This document shows, piece by piece, positions 23,730 to 32,588 of a stretch of DNA of 64,000 nucleotides. Source of the stretch: CADEDH01 sp050330635 (GTDB lineage: Bacteria > Actinomycetota > Acidimicrobiia > Acidimicrobiales > SZUA-35); assembly GCA_050330635.1 (NCBI GenBank), contig JBHJNQ010000057.1, forward strand, positions 62,001 to 126,000. The letters run 5' to 3'. The translations under genes were made by a program, and so were the position numbers. The notes under the pieces were generated by a model, which was given only the letters and a program-made list of their open reading frames with translations, ran no database searches and was not told the origin of the DNA. Each line of letters starts with the position of its first letter. The stretch's first letter is position 1.

Positions 23730-25130
23730 ATGACCGATCTTTGGGACTCCGCTATGACGGCGATGGTCGAGGACTCCCCCGACGGCATGCTCCTCGCCGA
23801 CGGCGACGGCAGCATCGTCTATGCCAACGCCCGGATCGAGTCGATGTTCGGTGTCGCCCGCCGCGATCTGCTCGGTCGGCCCGTCGAGTCCCTGCTGCCG
23901 GAACGCCACCGCCAGGTCCACGTCGGCCATCGGGGCCGCTACCAGAACGAACCGAAGGTCCGGGCCATGGGCAGCGGGCTCGATCTGATAGCGACGCGGG
24001 CCGACGGCAGCGAGTTCCCGGTCGAGGTCTCGCTCAGCCCCGTCGATGACGGCGACCGGCTGCTCGTGGTGGCCACCGTACGCGACATCACGGAGCGGGT
24101 GGCCCTCGAGGCCAACACCCATGCCGTGCTCCACACGATCGACGCCGCCCACGACGCCGTCCTCATGTTCACCCCCTGCGACCTCCGCTTCGACTACGTG
24201 AACCGGGGCGCCGTCCAACAGCTCGGCTACACCTCGGACGAGCTATCGACGATGTCGCCGACCGACATCCAACCCGAGCTCGACGAGCCGGGTTTCAGGA
24301 AGGTGATCGAGCCCCTGGTGGCGGGGGCGGTCGACTCGATCCGCTACACCACCGTGCACCGCCGGGCCGACGGACGCCGACTGCCGGTGGAGATCAGCCT
24401 CGTGTACCCGCCAGCGGCGGGCCCCGACCGTCCCCGGCTCCTGGTGGCCGTCGCCCGCGACATCACCGACCGCATCCGCTCCGAGAAGGAGATCCGGGAA
24501 CAGCAGTCTCAGCTCCAGGTCATGGAGGACCGTGAGCGCTTGGCCCAGGACCTGCACGACGTGGTCATCCAGCGGATCTTCGCCGCCGGCATGGGACTCC
24601 AGGCCATCCTCAACCGGGTCGACGATCCCCAGGTGGCCGAGCGGATCGACCAGACCGTGATCCAGCTCGACGAGACCATCACTGAGCTGCGGAACCGGAT
24701 CTTCTACCTCAACCGCCGGCGGGAGGAGACGACCGGGGCCCAGATCGACGAGGTGGTCACCCGCGCCGCCCGTTCCCTCGGCCACGAGCCCGAGCTGATC
24801 GTCTCCGGCGACCCCGATCGGATACCGCCGGCGGTCCGCAACCAGCTGTTGCCCGTCCTGACCGAGGCCCTGTCCAACGTCGCCCGCCACGCCGCCGCCA
24901 CCGAGACGACCGTGGAGCTGATCGTCGACGGCGACGAGGTCGCCCTCCGGGTGGCCGACGACGGCGTCGGCCTCCCCGTGAACCCGATCCATGGCGGGGG
25001 CCTCTCGAACCTGCTGGCCCGGGCCCAACAGCTGGGGGGCACGACGTCGATCGCCGGGCGGCCCGACGGGGGTACCGTGCTCACCTGGACCGCCCCCCTG
25101 GACGGGAACGGCAGCGGCAGCGGCACCTGA
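23730..25130 (+). CDS. PAS-PAS sensor histidine kinase (NarX/DevS-like)
   Basis: A 466-residue cytosolic kinase. Two PAS domains (about 8-125 and 130-255) precede a HisKA_3 dimerisation domain with the phospho-acceptor LAQDLHDVVIQRIFA (His about 276), then an HATPase domain with LTEALSNVARHA (N box) and DDGVGLP (G box). HisKA_3 kinases pair with NarL-type regulators, so the partner is probably the DosR-like regulator at 20250. DosS proteins sense O2/NO through GAF-heme domains; here PAS domains replace them, so the signal may differ. The ATG at 23730 starts the conserved region. Confidence 0.88.
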   Translation: MTDLWDSAMTAMVEDSPDGMLLADGDGSIVYANARIESMFGVARRDLLGRPVESLLPERHRQVHVGHRGRYQNEPKVRAMGSGLDLIATRADGSEFPVEVSLSPVDDGDRLLVVATVRDITERVALEANTHAVLHTIDAAHDAVLMFTPCDLRFDYVNRGAVQQLGYTSDELSTMSPTDIQPELDEPGFRKVIEPLVAGAVDSIRYTTVHRRADGRRLPVEISLVYPPAAGPDRPRLLVAVARDITDRIRSEKEIREQQSQLQVMEDRERLAQDLHDVVIQRIFAAGMGLQAILNRVDDPQVAERIDQTVIQLDETITELRNRIFYLNRRREETTGAQIDEVVTRAARSLGHEPELIVSGDPDRIPPAVRNQLLPVLTEALSNVARHAAATETTVELIVDGDEVALRVADDGVGLPVNPIHGGGLSNLLARAQQLGGTTSIAGRPDGGTVLTWTAPLDGNGSGSGT

Positions 25131-25194
25131 CCCCCACAGCCGCAGTCAGACCGGGGTCAGCCGTCGAGCTCGGCTGCGTACCCGTCTACTTGCC

Positions 25195-25600
25195 CTGGAT
25201 CATGAGCAGGTCGGGAACGGTCACGGCGGACGCCCTCAGCGCCAGCTGGACCTCGCCGGGGCCCGGATCCTCCAGCTCGACGCGGACGGGGGCTCGTTGG
25301 CCAAGTACGCCGAGCTGGTCGAGACCCGACACCGGGCCCCGCCCCGACCACCCGCTCGACGGGGTCAGCCTCCTGCCGTGGCTGGTCGACGGGGCCGACT
25401 ACCCCGAGCACGACCTCCTCTGGCGCATCTCCAGCCAGGGGGCGCTACGGCGGGGACGATTCAAGTACATGCGCGACGGACGGGACCGGGCCCGTCTCGG
25501 CAACTGGCCCCGCGTCCGCCATCGCGGCGGCGCCTACGAGCTCCTGTACGACGTCACCATCGACGGCTCCCGGCGGTGGCCGCCCGGCGGCGACACCGTC
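25195..25600 (+). pseudogene. Sulfatase 3'-end remnant
   Basis: Between the kinase and the converging CoA-transferase, one frame reads HPLDGVSLLPWLVDG, then LLWRISSQGALRRGRFKYMR and YELLYDV, the classic C-terminal region of arylsulfatases. Upstream the likeness continues in another frame (RQLDLAGARIL), so at least one frameshift is present. The N-terminal active-site region with the formylglycine motif is absent. A decayed gene fragment. Confidence 0.65.
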
Positions 25601-25649
25601 AGCGTGGCTGGAGGGTGGCACCGCTGCCACCGCTCCCCCGCCGGGAGCG

Positions 25650-28148
25650 CTACTCGAGCACCTCGGCGGCGGCGAGCTCGGCGACGCGGGCCTCGTCGTA
25701 GCCGAGGATGCCGGTGAGCACCTCCCAGGTGTGCTCGCCGAGGAGCGGGGCCGGCCGGTCGAGCCGGCTGGGCGTCCGCGACAGCCGAAATCGGGTGTTC
25801 TCGATCAGGCTCTCCCGCAGCGGGTGGGCCAGGCGGACGAAGTGCCCGGCGTGGGCCAGCTGGGGATCGGCCAGGCAGGCGGGCCCGTCGACGACCGGGT
25901 GCGCGGCCACCCCCCGGGCCTGGAGCCGCTCGGTCAGCTCGTCGCCGTCGTGGTCGGCCGTCCATGCGGCCACGGCCTCGTCGAGCTCGTCGGCCATCGC
26001 CACCCGGCCGGCGCCGGTGTCTAGGTCGGGGTCGGCGGCCAGATCGGGTCGTTCCATGAGGTCGGCCAGGGCCCGCCATGCCTCGTCGCTCTGGCAGGCG
26101 AGGGCGATCCAGCGGTCGTCGCCGGCCACCGGATAGACGCCGTGGGGCGCCATCTCCGGGTCGCGATTGCCCGAGCGGTGAACGTTGCGACCGTTGGCCG
26201 TCACTTCGAGCAGGGCCGGGGTCAGGAAGTGCTGCGCCGCCTCGGCCTGGGCCAGGTCGATGTAGCAGCCCTCCCCGGTGCGGCGGCGGTCGTCGATGGC
26301 GGCGAGGAGCGTGGCCGCCAGGAAGTGGGTCGACGTGTAGTCGGTGTAGGCGCCGAACGGACCCGCCGGGGGTCGGTCGGGCCACCCGGCCAGCCCGTAG
26401 AAGCCGGCGAAGGCGGCACCCAGGTTGCCGTAGCCGGCGAACGACGCCATCGGGCCGGTCTGACCGGCCAGGCACGTCGAGGCCATGATGACCCTCGGAT
26501 TGAGGGCCCGGAGCTGTTCGTAGTCGAGACCCCAGGCCCGCATGGCTTTCGGTGAGTAGCTCTCGACGACCACGTCGCACCAGCGCACGAGATCGTGCAC
26601 GACCTCGAGGGCCTCGGGTTTCGACAGGTCGAGCGACAGGCTCAGCTTCCCCGTGGCCATCGTGTCGAACAGCGCCGAGTTCTCGATGCCGGCCTCGTTG
26701 CGGTGGACCGGTCGGTAGCCGCGGGCGGCATCCTGCTTGTTGGCCGACTCCACCTTGACCACGGTGGCCCCGAAGTCGGCCAGCACCCGAACGGCGTGGG
26801 GGCCGGCTATCGACCACGTGAAGTCCAGGACCCGCAGCCCGCTCAGCGGCAGGTCGTGACCGATGCGGGCGGCGAGGTCGTCGCCGTCGGCCCCCGGCTC
26901 GGGCCCGGCGCCGGCCCCGGTGTCGGCGTCGGCGGCCCCGACGTCGGCGGCCCCGGTGTCGAACGGCGCCAGGAGCTCCTCGTCGTGCTGGCCGAGCAGT
27001 GGGGCCGGGCCCAGGGCGGGGAGCGGATGGGGCAGGACCCTGGCGAACGCCCCGGGGGCGATGAGCGTGCGACCGGTGGCCCGGTGCTCGACCAGATCGA
27101 AGAAGCCACGGGCGGCCAGCTGCTCGCTGGCGATCACGTCGGCCGGGGTGGCGATCGGGGCCATAAGCAGCCCTCGTTCCATGGCCCCCGCCAAAAGCTC
27201 GGCCTTGGTCTTGGACGAGGTGAAGGCCTCGACCGCTGCCTTGGCCCGCTCCCACTCCTCGATCGGCTCCGCTCCCGACTCGAGCAGTTCGGTGTAGCCG
27301 ACCCAGTCCTTGTCGCGCAGTGCGGCGTCGCAGAAGCCCTCTTCGCACACCCAGTCCATCAGCCGCCGGGTGTTCTGGCCGATCGGCAGGCCGAACACGT
27401 GGGTGATCGAGACGTGACCGTCGGCCGCCGGGTACACGAGGCGCAGTCGGATCTTGCCGGTGACCGCTCCCCCGGCGGTGCGTTTGGGGTCGGGCGACCC
27501 CACCGCGGCCGAGAGGAGCCCGGCCTGGGTGCCCAGGGTGGCGGTCCACTGGGCGGCGGCGTCGACGTGCTGACCGAGACCGCTGCGACCCCGTTCGATG
27601 AGGGCCACGATGGCCCCGGCGGCGGCCGACGCCGCCCCGAAGTGGTAGCCCTGGGGAACGCTGAGGCGGACCGGGGGCCGGTCGTCGTCGCCGGTGACCC
27701 ACAGGGTGACGGCGCTCGCCATGACGGTCAGATCGGTGGCCGCCCACCGCGCCTTGGGTCCCTCACGCCCGAAGGCGCTGATCGACACCTGGACCAGGTG
27801 CGGGAACTCCTCGCTGAGCCGTTGCGGTCCGAGGCCCAGCTCGTCGAGGCGGCCCGGAACATCGGACGAGATCACCACGTCGGCGGTGGTGAGGAGGCGC
27901 CGCAGCCGATGGCGGTCGTCGTCGGCCTCGATGTCGAGCACCACCGACTTCTTGCCCCGGTTGTAGGCGAAATGGGTGAGCGACCGCTCGGGGTCGGCCA
28001 CGTCGCCGACGAACGGCCCGAGTCTCCGGGCCCGGGAGCCGCCGGGGGGCTCGACGGCGATGACGTCGGCACCCAGGGCGGCCAGTATGTATCCGCACAG
28101 GTGTCCCCGTTCGTCGGACAGGTCGATCACCCGGTACGGCGTCAGCAT
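25650..28148 (-). CDS. Tandem-domain family III CoA-transferase (second copy)
   Basis: An 832-residue double CoA-transferase, homologous to the protein at 16217. The N-half starts YRVIDLSDERGHLCGYILAA with LGADVIAVEPPGG; the C-half starts at about residue 425 with LRVLDFTWSIAGPHAVRVL. The catalytic aspartate is in GAYTDYTSTHFLAAT in the C-half; the N-half equivalent (SVPQGYHFGAASAA) lacks it. An Ala/Gly/Asp-rich linker joins the halves. It ends LGYDEARVAELAAAEVLE. The ATG overlaps the stop of the preceding small gene (TGATG), so the two are translationally coupled, downstream of the Rieske-like gene. Confidence 0.88.
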   Translation of the reverse strand: MLTPYRVIDLSDERGHLCGYILAALGADVIAVEPPGGSRARRLGPFVGDVADPERSLTHFAYNRGKKSVVLDIEADDDRHRLRRLLTTADVVISSDVPGRLDELGLGPQRLSEEFPHLVQVSISAFGREGPKARWAATDLTVMASAVTLWVTGDDDRPPVRLSVPQGYHFGAASAAAGAIVALIERGRSGLGQHVDAAAQWTATLGTQAGLLSAAVGSPDPKRTAGGAVTGKIRLRLVYPAADGHVSITHVFGLPIGQNTRRLMDWVCEEGFCDAALRDKDWVGYTELLESGAEPIEEWERAKAAVEAFTSSKTKAELLAGAMERGLLMAPIATPADVIASEQLAARGFFDLVEHRATGRTLIAPGAFARVLPHPLPALGPAPLLGQHDEELLAPFDTGAADVGAADADTGAGAGPEPGADGDDLAARIGHDLPLSGLRVLDFTWSIAGPHAVRVLADFGATVVKVESANKQDAARGYRPVHRNEAGIENSALFDTMATGKLSLSLDLSKPEALEVVHDLVRWCDVVVESYSPKAMRAWGLDYEQLRALNPRVIMASTCLAGQTGPMASFAGYGNLGAAFAGFYGLAGWPDRPPAGPFGAYTDYTSTHFLAATLLAAIDDRRRTGEGCYIDLAQAEAAQHFLTPALLEVTANGRNVHRSGNRDPEMAPHGVYPVAGDDRWIALACQSDEAWRALADLMERPDLAADPDLDTGAGRVAMADELDEAVAAWTADHDGDELTERLQARGVAAHPVVDGPACLADPQLAHAGHFVRLAHPLRESLIENTRFRLSRTPSRLDRPAPLLGEHTWEVLTGILGYDEARVAELAAAEVLE

Positions 28149-28381
28149 CAGCCTTCCCACCCCAGCCCGGCCCTGACCCGCAGGGGCACGTTGCCGGCCA
28201 GCCGCTCGAGCGACCCGTTCATCAGCTCGGGGGCGAGACCGGGGGCCGCACCCCAGGTCACGAGGTCGGTCACCCCGTAGGTGGCGACGGACGAGGTGAG
28301 CTCGGCCACCACCTCGGGCGCCCCCTGGGCCAGGAGGTGGGTGTCGAAGCGGGCGGCCCGCCGGGCCGCGTTCTCGCTCAT
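28148..28381 (-). CDS. Truncated luciferase-like (LLM) C-terminal domain protein
   Basis: A 77-residue frame overlapping its neighbours at both ends (4 bp with the oxygenase upstream, 1 bp or so with the CoA-transferase downstream). Its second half, YGVTDLVTWGAAPGL followed by LERLAGNVPLRVRA, resembles the last helices of luciferase-like flavin oxidoreductases, where a gene of about 300 residues would be expected. No flavin-binding core is present. Either it is an in-frame deletion remnant kept as a coupling peptide, or an uncharacterised small protein. Confidence 0.5.
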   Translation of the reverse strand: MSENAARRAARFDTHLLAQGAPEVVAELTSSVATYGVTDLVTWGAAPGLAPELMNGSLERLAGNVPLRVRAGLGWEG

Positions 28382-29430
28382 ACCGGCGATCCGGACGGTC
28401 GCTCCACCGCTCGTTCGGCAGGTCGTTCGGCCGAGGCCAGGCTCGCCTGGTAGGCGGCCAGCCAGTCCACGTCGTCGGGGGCGAGGAAGAAGCCGCTGCG
28501 GGAGTCGTAGAAGGCGTCGGGGTCGTCGACCCCCGGCGGTACCTCACCGTCGTCGCGCCACGCCCTGGCCGCCAGCAACGCCCGCCGCCGGGTGGGGAAG
28601 ATCATCATGTCGCTGGTGGTCAGGTGCTCGTTGGTGAAGTCGGTGATCGGCCCCATCGACTCGGTGACGGTCTGGTCCTGGAGGTGGATGTCGGTGGTGC
28701 CGGTGTAGATCCGACCGGACTGCGGGGCCTCCCGGTCGGTCAGCTCGGACCACATGACGTTGATGAACATCGTGTGCTCGTCGTCGAGGGGGACCCACGC
28801 CCGGGCGTGGACGTGGCGCTCGAACGGGCCCTGGGGTTGCTGGGTCCAGAACGGGAACATGAAGTTGGCGAACCGCCAGTACGTCGACCCCTCGCCCCCG
28901 TTGCGGTAGGCCCCGTAGGAGGTGCCCCACGGGGTGTCCCGCACCTGGTAGCTCGGGGCCCGGTTGGTGACCGTTCCAATCATCGGGTTGTCGGGATCGA
29001 GCTCGTCGGCCTCCAGGTGACCGATGTGGAGGAACCCGAAGTGGGGGGTGTCGATGTCGCCCTCCATGGCCTGGAGCCAGTTGCAGCGGCGCATGACGGG
29101 TTGGATCTCGAGCTCGGACTCGGGCAGGAGGGTGACCTCGATGCGGGGCAGCGGGGGCGGCGTCGAGCGGCCACCCATGTAGGCCCAGACCAGGCTGCCA
29201 TGCTCGGCCGCGGGATAGGCACCGGCCCGCACCTTGTCGCAGAACCGGTCCTCGGGGCGGAAGGCGATCAGCTGCTCCCCGAGCAGCTTCAGGCGGACGG
29301 GGTCGCCGTCGACGGCCAGCTCCCGAGACAGGCAGGCCGGGATCCAGTACTGCCGCATCAGCTCACCCATGGTGCTACCGGGTCCGACCCGGGTCAGGTC
29401 GTCCTGCACGATCTGGGCTCTGGTGTTCAT
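28378..29430 (-). CDS. Rieske-type ring-hydroxylating oxygenase alpha subunit lacking the [2Fe-2S] motif
   Basis: A 350-residue relative of phthalate-dioxygenase-type oxygenases. The start (RVGPGSTMGELMRQYWIPA) and the mononuclear-iron motif (NWLQAMEGDIDTPHFGFLHI) are intact. However, where homologues carry the Rieske cluster ligands (CPH and CxYHG), the sequence jumps from EQLIAFRPEDRF straight to CDKVRAGAYPAAEHG: about 50-55 residues, exactly the cluster-binding segment, are gone without breaking the frame. Without it the enzyme cannot receive electrons in the usual way, so it is probably inactive or an assembly collapse. GGGGGAA precedes the ATG. It leads an operon with the luciferase-like stub and CoA-transferase. 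Confidence 0.8.
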   Translation of the reverse strand: MNTRAQIVQDDLTRVGPGSTMGELMRQYWIPACLSRELAVDGDPVRLKLLGEQLIAFRPEDRFCDKVRAGAYPAAEHGSLVWAYMGGRSTPPPLPRIEVTLLPESELEIQPVMRRCNWLQAMEGDIDTPHFGFLHIGHLEADELDPDNPMIGTVTNRAPSYQVRDTPWGTSYGAYRNGGEGSTYWRFANFMFPFWTQQPQGPFERHVHARAWVPLDDEHTMFINVMWSELTDREAPQSGRIYTGTTDIHLQDQTVTESMGPITDFTNEHLTTSDMMIFPTRRRALLAARAWRDDGEVPPGVDDPDAFYDSRSGFFLAPDDVDWLAAYQASLASAERPAERAVERPSGSPV

Positions 29431-29780
29431 CGATTCCCCCCGACGTTTCCGGCCACCCATCCGCCGGCGCCGGTGACGCGAGTATGGCGGGCCGCACCAC
29501 CAGCGGTCACGCTGGCGGCCCGGGTCGGCGGCCACCGTACGTCGGCCGGGCCCGACGGTGCGATGGTCCACGTGCCTGGCCCCCACCGACTTCTCACCCC
29601 TGCGGTGGCCGATCGGCCTCCCGGGTCCCTGGTCGTCGGCCAAGTCACGCCGACGACGACCGGGCCGAGCGCACACACTCGTTGCGCCCACCGCCAACAT
29701 CGACGCCCTCCGCAACGAAAGTCCGACGGCGGCCGTGTCACTTCGCGGGCGAGGGCGACGGGGGCGGGGCGGGGCGGCCG
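29431..29780. other. Gene-free stretch upstream of the oxygenase operon
   Basis: About 350 bp between the oxygenase start and the broken carboxylesterase. No frame shows protein-like sequence on either strand, and no strong hairpin was seen. It must contain the promoter of the oxygenase operon. Confidence 0.4.
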
Positions 29781-31022
29781 AGTCGTAGTAGCGGTCGAGG
29801 AAGTCGAGGCTGTCGGCCCGCCAACGCCGGGCCGGGGTGGGCGGGTCGTCGAGGCCGAGGTGGTTGTCGACGGCGGGGTCGTAGCGATCCCACCCGGTGA
29901 TCGCCCCACCGTTGGGGTCGGCGGTGGCGGCGAAGCGGACCCAGGCGTCGGCCATGGCCGCCCCGGTCGGCTGGGCGGCGGCGAACAGTCCCGCCACCTC
30001 CTCCCCGTGGCCGGGCCCGTCCGAGCGACCCGGAGCCCGGTGGGTGTAGAGGTAGCGGTGGACGGCGGGTTGGCGGCGGGCAACTTCGACGGCGATGCCC
30101 CGGGCCCCGTAGGTGAACTGGGTGTCACCGAACACCTCAGCCACCGCGCCCCGGACGTCGTCGTCGGCGCGGGCTGGGTAGTGGTGGAGGGCCTCCTCGC
30201 TCGACGAACCGAAGTTGGCCTCCACCAGCTCCCGGTAGCCCACGACGGTGGTGATGGGCCACCCCGCCGTCAACGGGCCCCCCCTCGTCGAGGTTGCCGC
30301 CCACGATCGTGGGCACGGCGGCGAAGCGACCGGCACGGTGACCAGGCCCGCATGGCGTCGACGTCGTTGCCGTAGGCCGCCACCGCCCCCGCCTCCGCCT
30401 CGGGCAGGGACGCCAGCGGGCGCCACGCCCCCGGGCTCTGCAGCACGAGCCGCTGGAACGAGCCCTCGGCCAGCGGGGAGGTCTGGAGCAGGGCCAGCGA
30501 GGCCGAGCCGGCCGATACCCCGAAGGCGGTGATCCGCCCCGGGTCGCCGCCGTAGCGGTCGATGTGGTCGGCCACCCAGCGCAGCGCAGCCAGGTTGTCG
30601 AGCAGGCCGTAGTTGCCCGACGACCCGTAGGGCGATTCGGCGGTCAGGCCCGGATGGGCCAGGGAGCCGAGTAGCCCGACCCGGTAGTTGGCGGTGACCA
30701 CGACCGCCCCCCGGCGGGCCAGCTGCTCACCGTCACCGGTCGGATCGGAGGCCGAGCCGAACAGGAACGAGCCGCCGTAGAACCACACCAGCACGGGGAG
30801 GCCGGCGTCGGGGTCGTCCGTGGGGCTCCACACGTTGAGGAACAGGCAGTCCTCGTCCTGACCGGGAGCCCGGGTCGGCGACGCTCCCCGCGGTTGGGGG
30901 CAGTCGGCCGGCCAGTGACCGAGGGACGCCGCTCCGGCCACGTAGGCCGGAGGCTGCCAGCGCCGGCCCCCGGTCGGTGGTTCGGCGAAGCGGATCCCCA
31001 GGTGACGATGGATCTCGATCAT
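29781..31022 (-). pseudogene. Carboxylesterase type B, frameshifted
   Basis: A type B carboxylesterase spread over three frames. The first part (from the ATG at 31022, GGAGACC upstream) has GIRFAEPPTGGRRWQPP, DEDCLFLNVWSP, VWFYGGSFLFGS and the nucleophile elbow FGVSAGSASL. Near 30345 the similarity shifts frame to GRFAAVPTIVGGNLDEGG, with a short stretch apparently missing. At a run of seven C (30278-30284) it shifts again to TTVVGYRELVEANFG and then DAWVRFAATADPNGG, ending near DRYYDS. The homopolymer shift could be a sequencing error; the first looks like a real lesion. Confidence 0.75.
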
Positions 31023-31110
31023 GGTGTGGTCTCCGGAGACGGGGGTGGTCGTCGGCGTCGCCGGTCGGGTGAGGTGGGGCCGCTCGGTGGGAGCGCCGCC
31101 GGCGGTCCGG

Positions 31111-32193
31111 TCAGTAGCCCAGCTCGTGGGCGGCCCGCTCCAGGGCCACCGTGACCGACCATTCGGTCCTCGCCAGGCGGAGATCGGTGTTGGCACCGTC
31201 GGCGTAGAGGCCGGCGGCGCTCATCCAGAAGGCGGCCGAACGCATGGCGTAGAGCAGCTGGTAGTAGCGGCACCGGTCCTCGTCGATCTCTATCCCGGTC
31301 GCAGTCTGGTAGCGCTCGAAGAACAGCTCCCGGGGCACGACGTTGGAGAGCAGGTCGGTGCCCTCCCGGTTGAGCTCGGTCAACATGTAGGCCACGTCGT
31401 ACAGGGGATCGCCGATGACCTGGAGCTCCCAGTCGAGGACGGCCGACACCCGGTCGTCGTCGATGAGCACGTTGCCCGTGCGGTAGGCGCCGTGAACCAG
31501 GGTGAGCCGGTCGGTCGCCGGGGCGTTGGCCTCGAGCCATCCGATCAGGTCGGCGAGGATGGGATGGCCGGGATGCCCCGACTCCTCGATGAGGGTCCGC
31601 CACTTGGCGATCTCCCGGCGGGCGAACCCGTCGCCCGGCTCGGGAACGCCGAGGAAGTCGAGACCGACGCCCCGCCAGTCGGCGGTGTGGATGGCGGCCA
31701 GGGCGTCGGTGAAGCTGGCGGGGAGGACGCCCCGTTCGGCCGCCGCCGCGTAGTACTCCCGGCCGGCCCGCCGCCACGGGCTGGGACACTCCCCCGCCAC
31801 CCGTTCCATGAGGAGGGCCGGTGCCCCGAGAACCGAGGGGTCGGGTTCGTGCCAGAACACCCGGGGGGCGGGCACGTCGGTGGCCTCGAGGCAGCGGAGG
31901 ACCCGGTACTGCTCCTCGAGGTCGGACATCTCCCGCAACAGGGCGTTGCCGGGATCGCGGCGCAGGCACAGGCCCTGGACCCGCTCACCCGACGCGTCGC
32001 GCCAGCGGGCGTCGAACAGCCAGGTCTCGTGCGACCAGCCGACGGCGATGCGGGTCAGTCCCTCGATGGCGACGGGGCCGTCGGCCTCGAGCCGCTCAGT
32101 CAGGTAGGGGCCGAGGACGGCCACCAGCTCGTCTTCGGTCGTGATGTCGGTGGTCGTGACGTCGGTGGTGGAGGCGGTCGTCGTGTCGCTCAT
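31111..32193 (-). CDS. APH-family phosphotransferase-like protein with altered catalytic motif
   Basis: A 360-residue protein of the aminoglycoside phosphotransferase/ACAD10-type kinase fold. Conserved features include the nucleotide-loop region AVGWSHETWLFDARW, LLMERVAG and the metal-binding LDWELQVIGDPLYDVAYM. The catalytic loop, HGDYxxxN in active members, reads HGAYRTGNVL: the aspartate that acts as base is alanine (a GCC codon). It may be a pseudokinase or binding protein. It ends an operon, overlapping the upstream gene by 4 bp. Homologues in catabolic clusters are thought to phosphorylate hydroxyacyl substrates. Confidence 0.82.
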   Translation of the reverse strand: MSDTTTASTTDVTTTDITTEDELVAVLGPYLTERLEADGPVAIEGLTRIAVGWSHETWLFDARWRDASGERVQGLCLRRDPGNALLREMSDLEEQYRVLRCLEATDVPAPRVFWHEPDPSVLGAPALLMERVAGECPSPWRRAGREYYAAAAERGVLPASFTDALAAIHTADWRGVGLDFLGVPEPGDGFARREIAKWRTLIEESGHPGHPILADLIGWLEANAPATDRLTLVHGAYRTGNVLIDDDRVSAVLDWELQVIGDPLYDVAYMLTELNREGTDLLSNVVPRELFFERYQTATGIEIDEDRCRYYQLLYAMRSAAFWMSAAGLYADGANTDLRLARTEWSVTVALERAAHELGY

Positions 32194-32588
32194 CTGGCGA
32201 TCTCCATCCGCCGGTCGATGTCGCGGCGCAGCACCGGCCGGATGAGTCCGAGGGCGGCCACCACCGCCGGCCGGTCGTGGCCCCACCGGTAGAGGGCGTC
32301 GAGGAGCGGGCCGACGGCATCGATCCGCCCCCCGCCGAGCCCGGCGAGGGCGGCCGCCACCTCGTCGGGGGCGCCGGCCAGCACCGGGGGCAGGGCCTCA
32401 GCCAGGGCGGCCAGATCGGCGGCCTCGTCTCGGGCGTGGTGGGGGCCGAGGGCGAGCTGGCGGGCCACCTTCTCGAGGATGACGGAGGCCATGAAGGCCT
32501 GGGTCCGGGGGTACTCGTCGGCCACGGCGGGGCCGATGTCGTTGCGGAGGGTGCTCGACAGCCGGCCGAGCAGCTCGTCGGGCGTCAT
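32190..32588 (-). CDS. Small helical protein (DUF6285-like), kinase partner
   Basis: A 132-residue, all-helical protein (TPDELLGRLSSTLRNDIGP, then AFMASVILEKVARQLALGP). The length, helical pattern and position between an APH-like kinase and a DUF7064/7065-type gene match the DUF6285 family that accompanies ACAD10-like kinases. The function is unknown. Both ends overlap neighbours by 4 bp (ATGA type), indicating a tightly coupled three-gene operon. Confidence 0.7.
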   Translation of the reverse strand: MTPDELLGRLSSTLRNDIGPAVADEYPRTQAFMASVILEKVARQLALGPHHARDEAADLAALAEALPPVLAGAPDEVAAALAGLGGGRIDAVGPLLDALYRWGHDRPAVVAALGLIRPVLRRDIDRRMEIAR

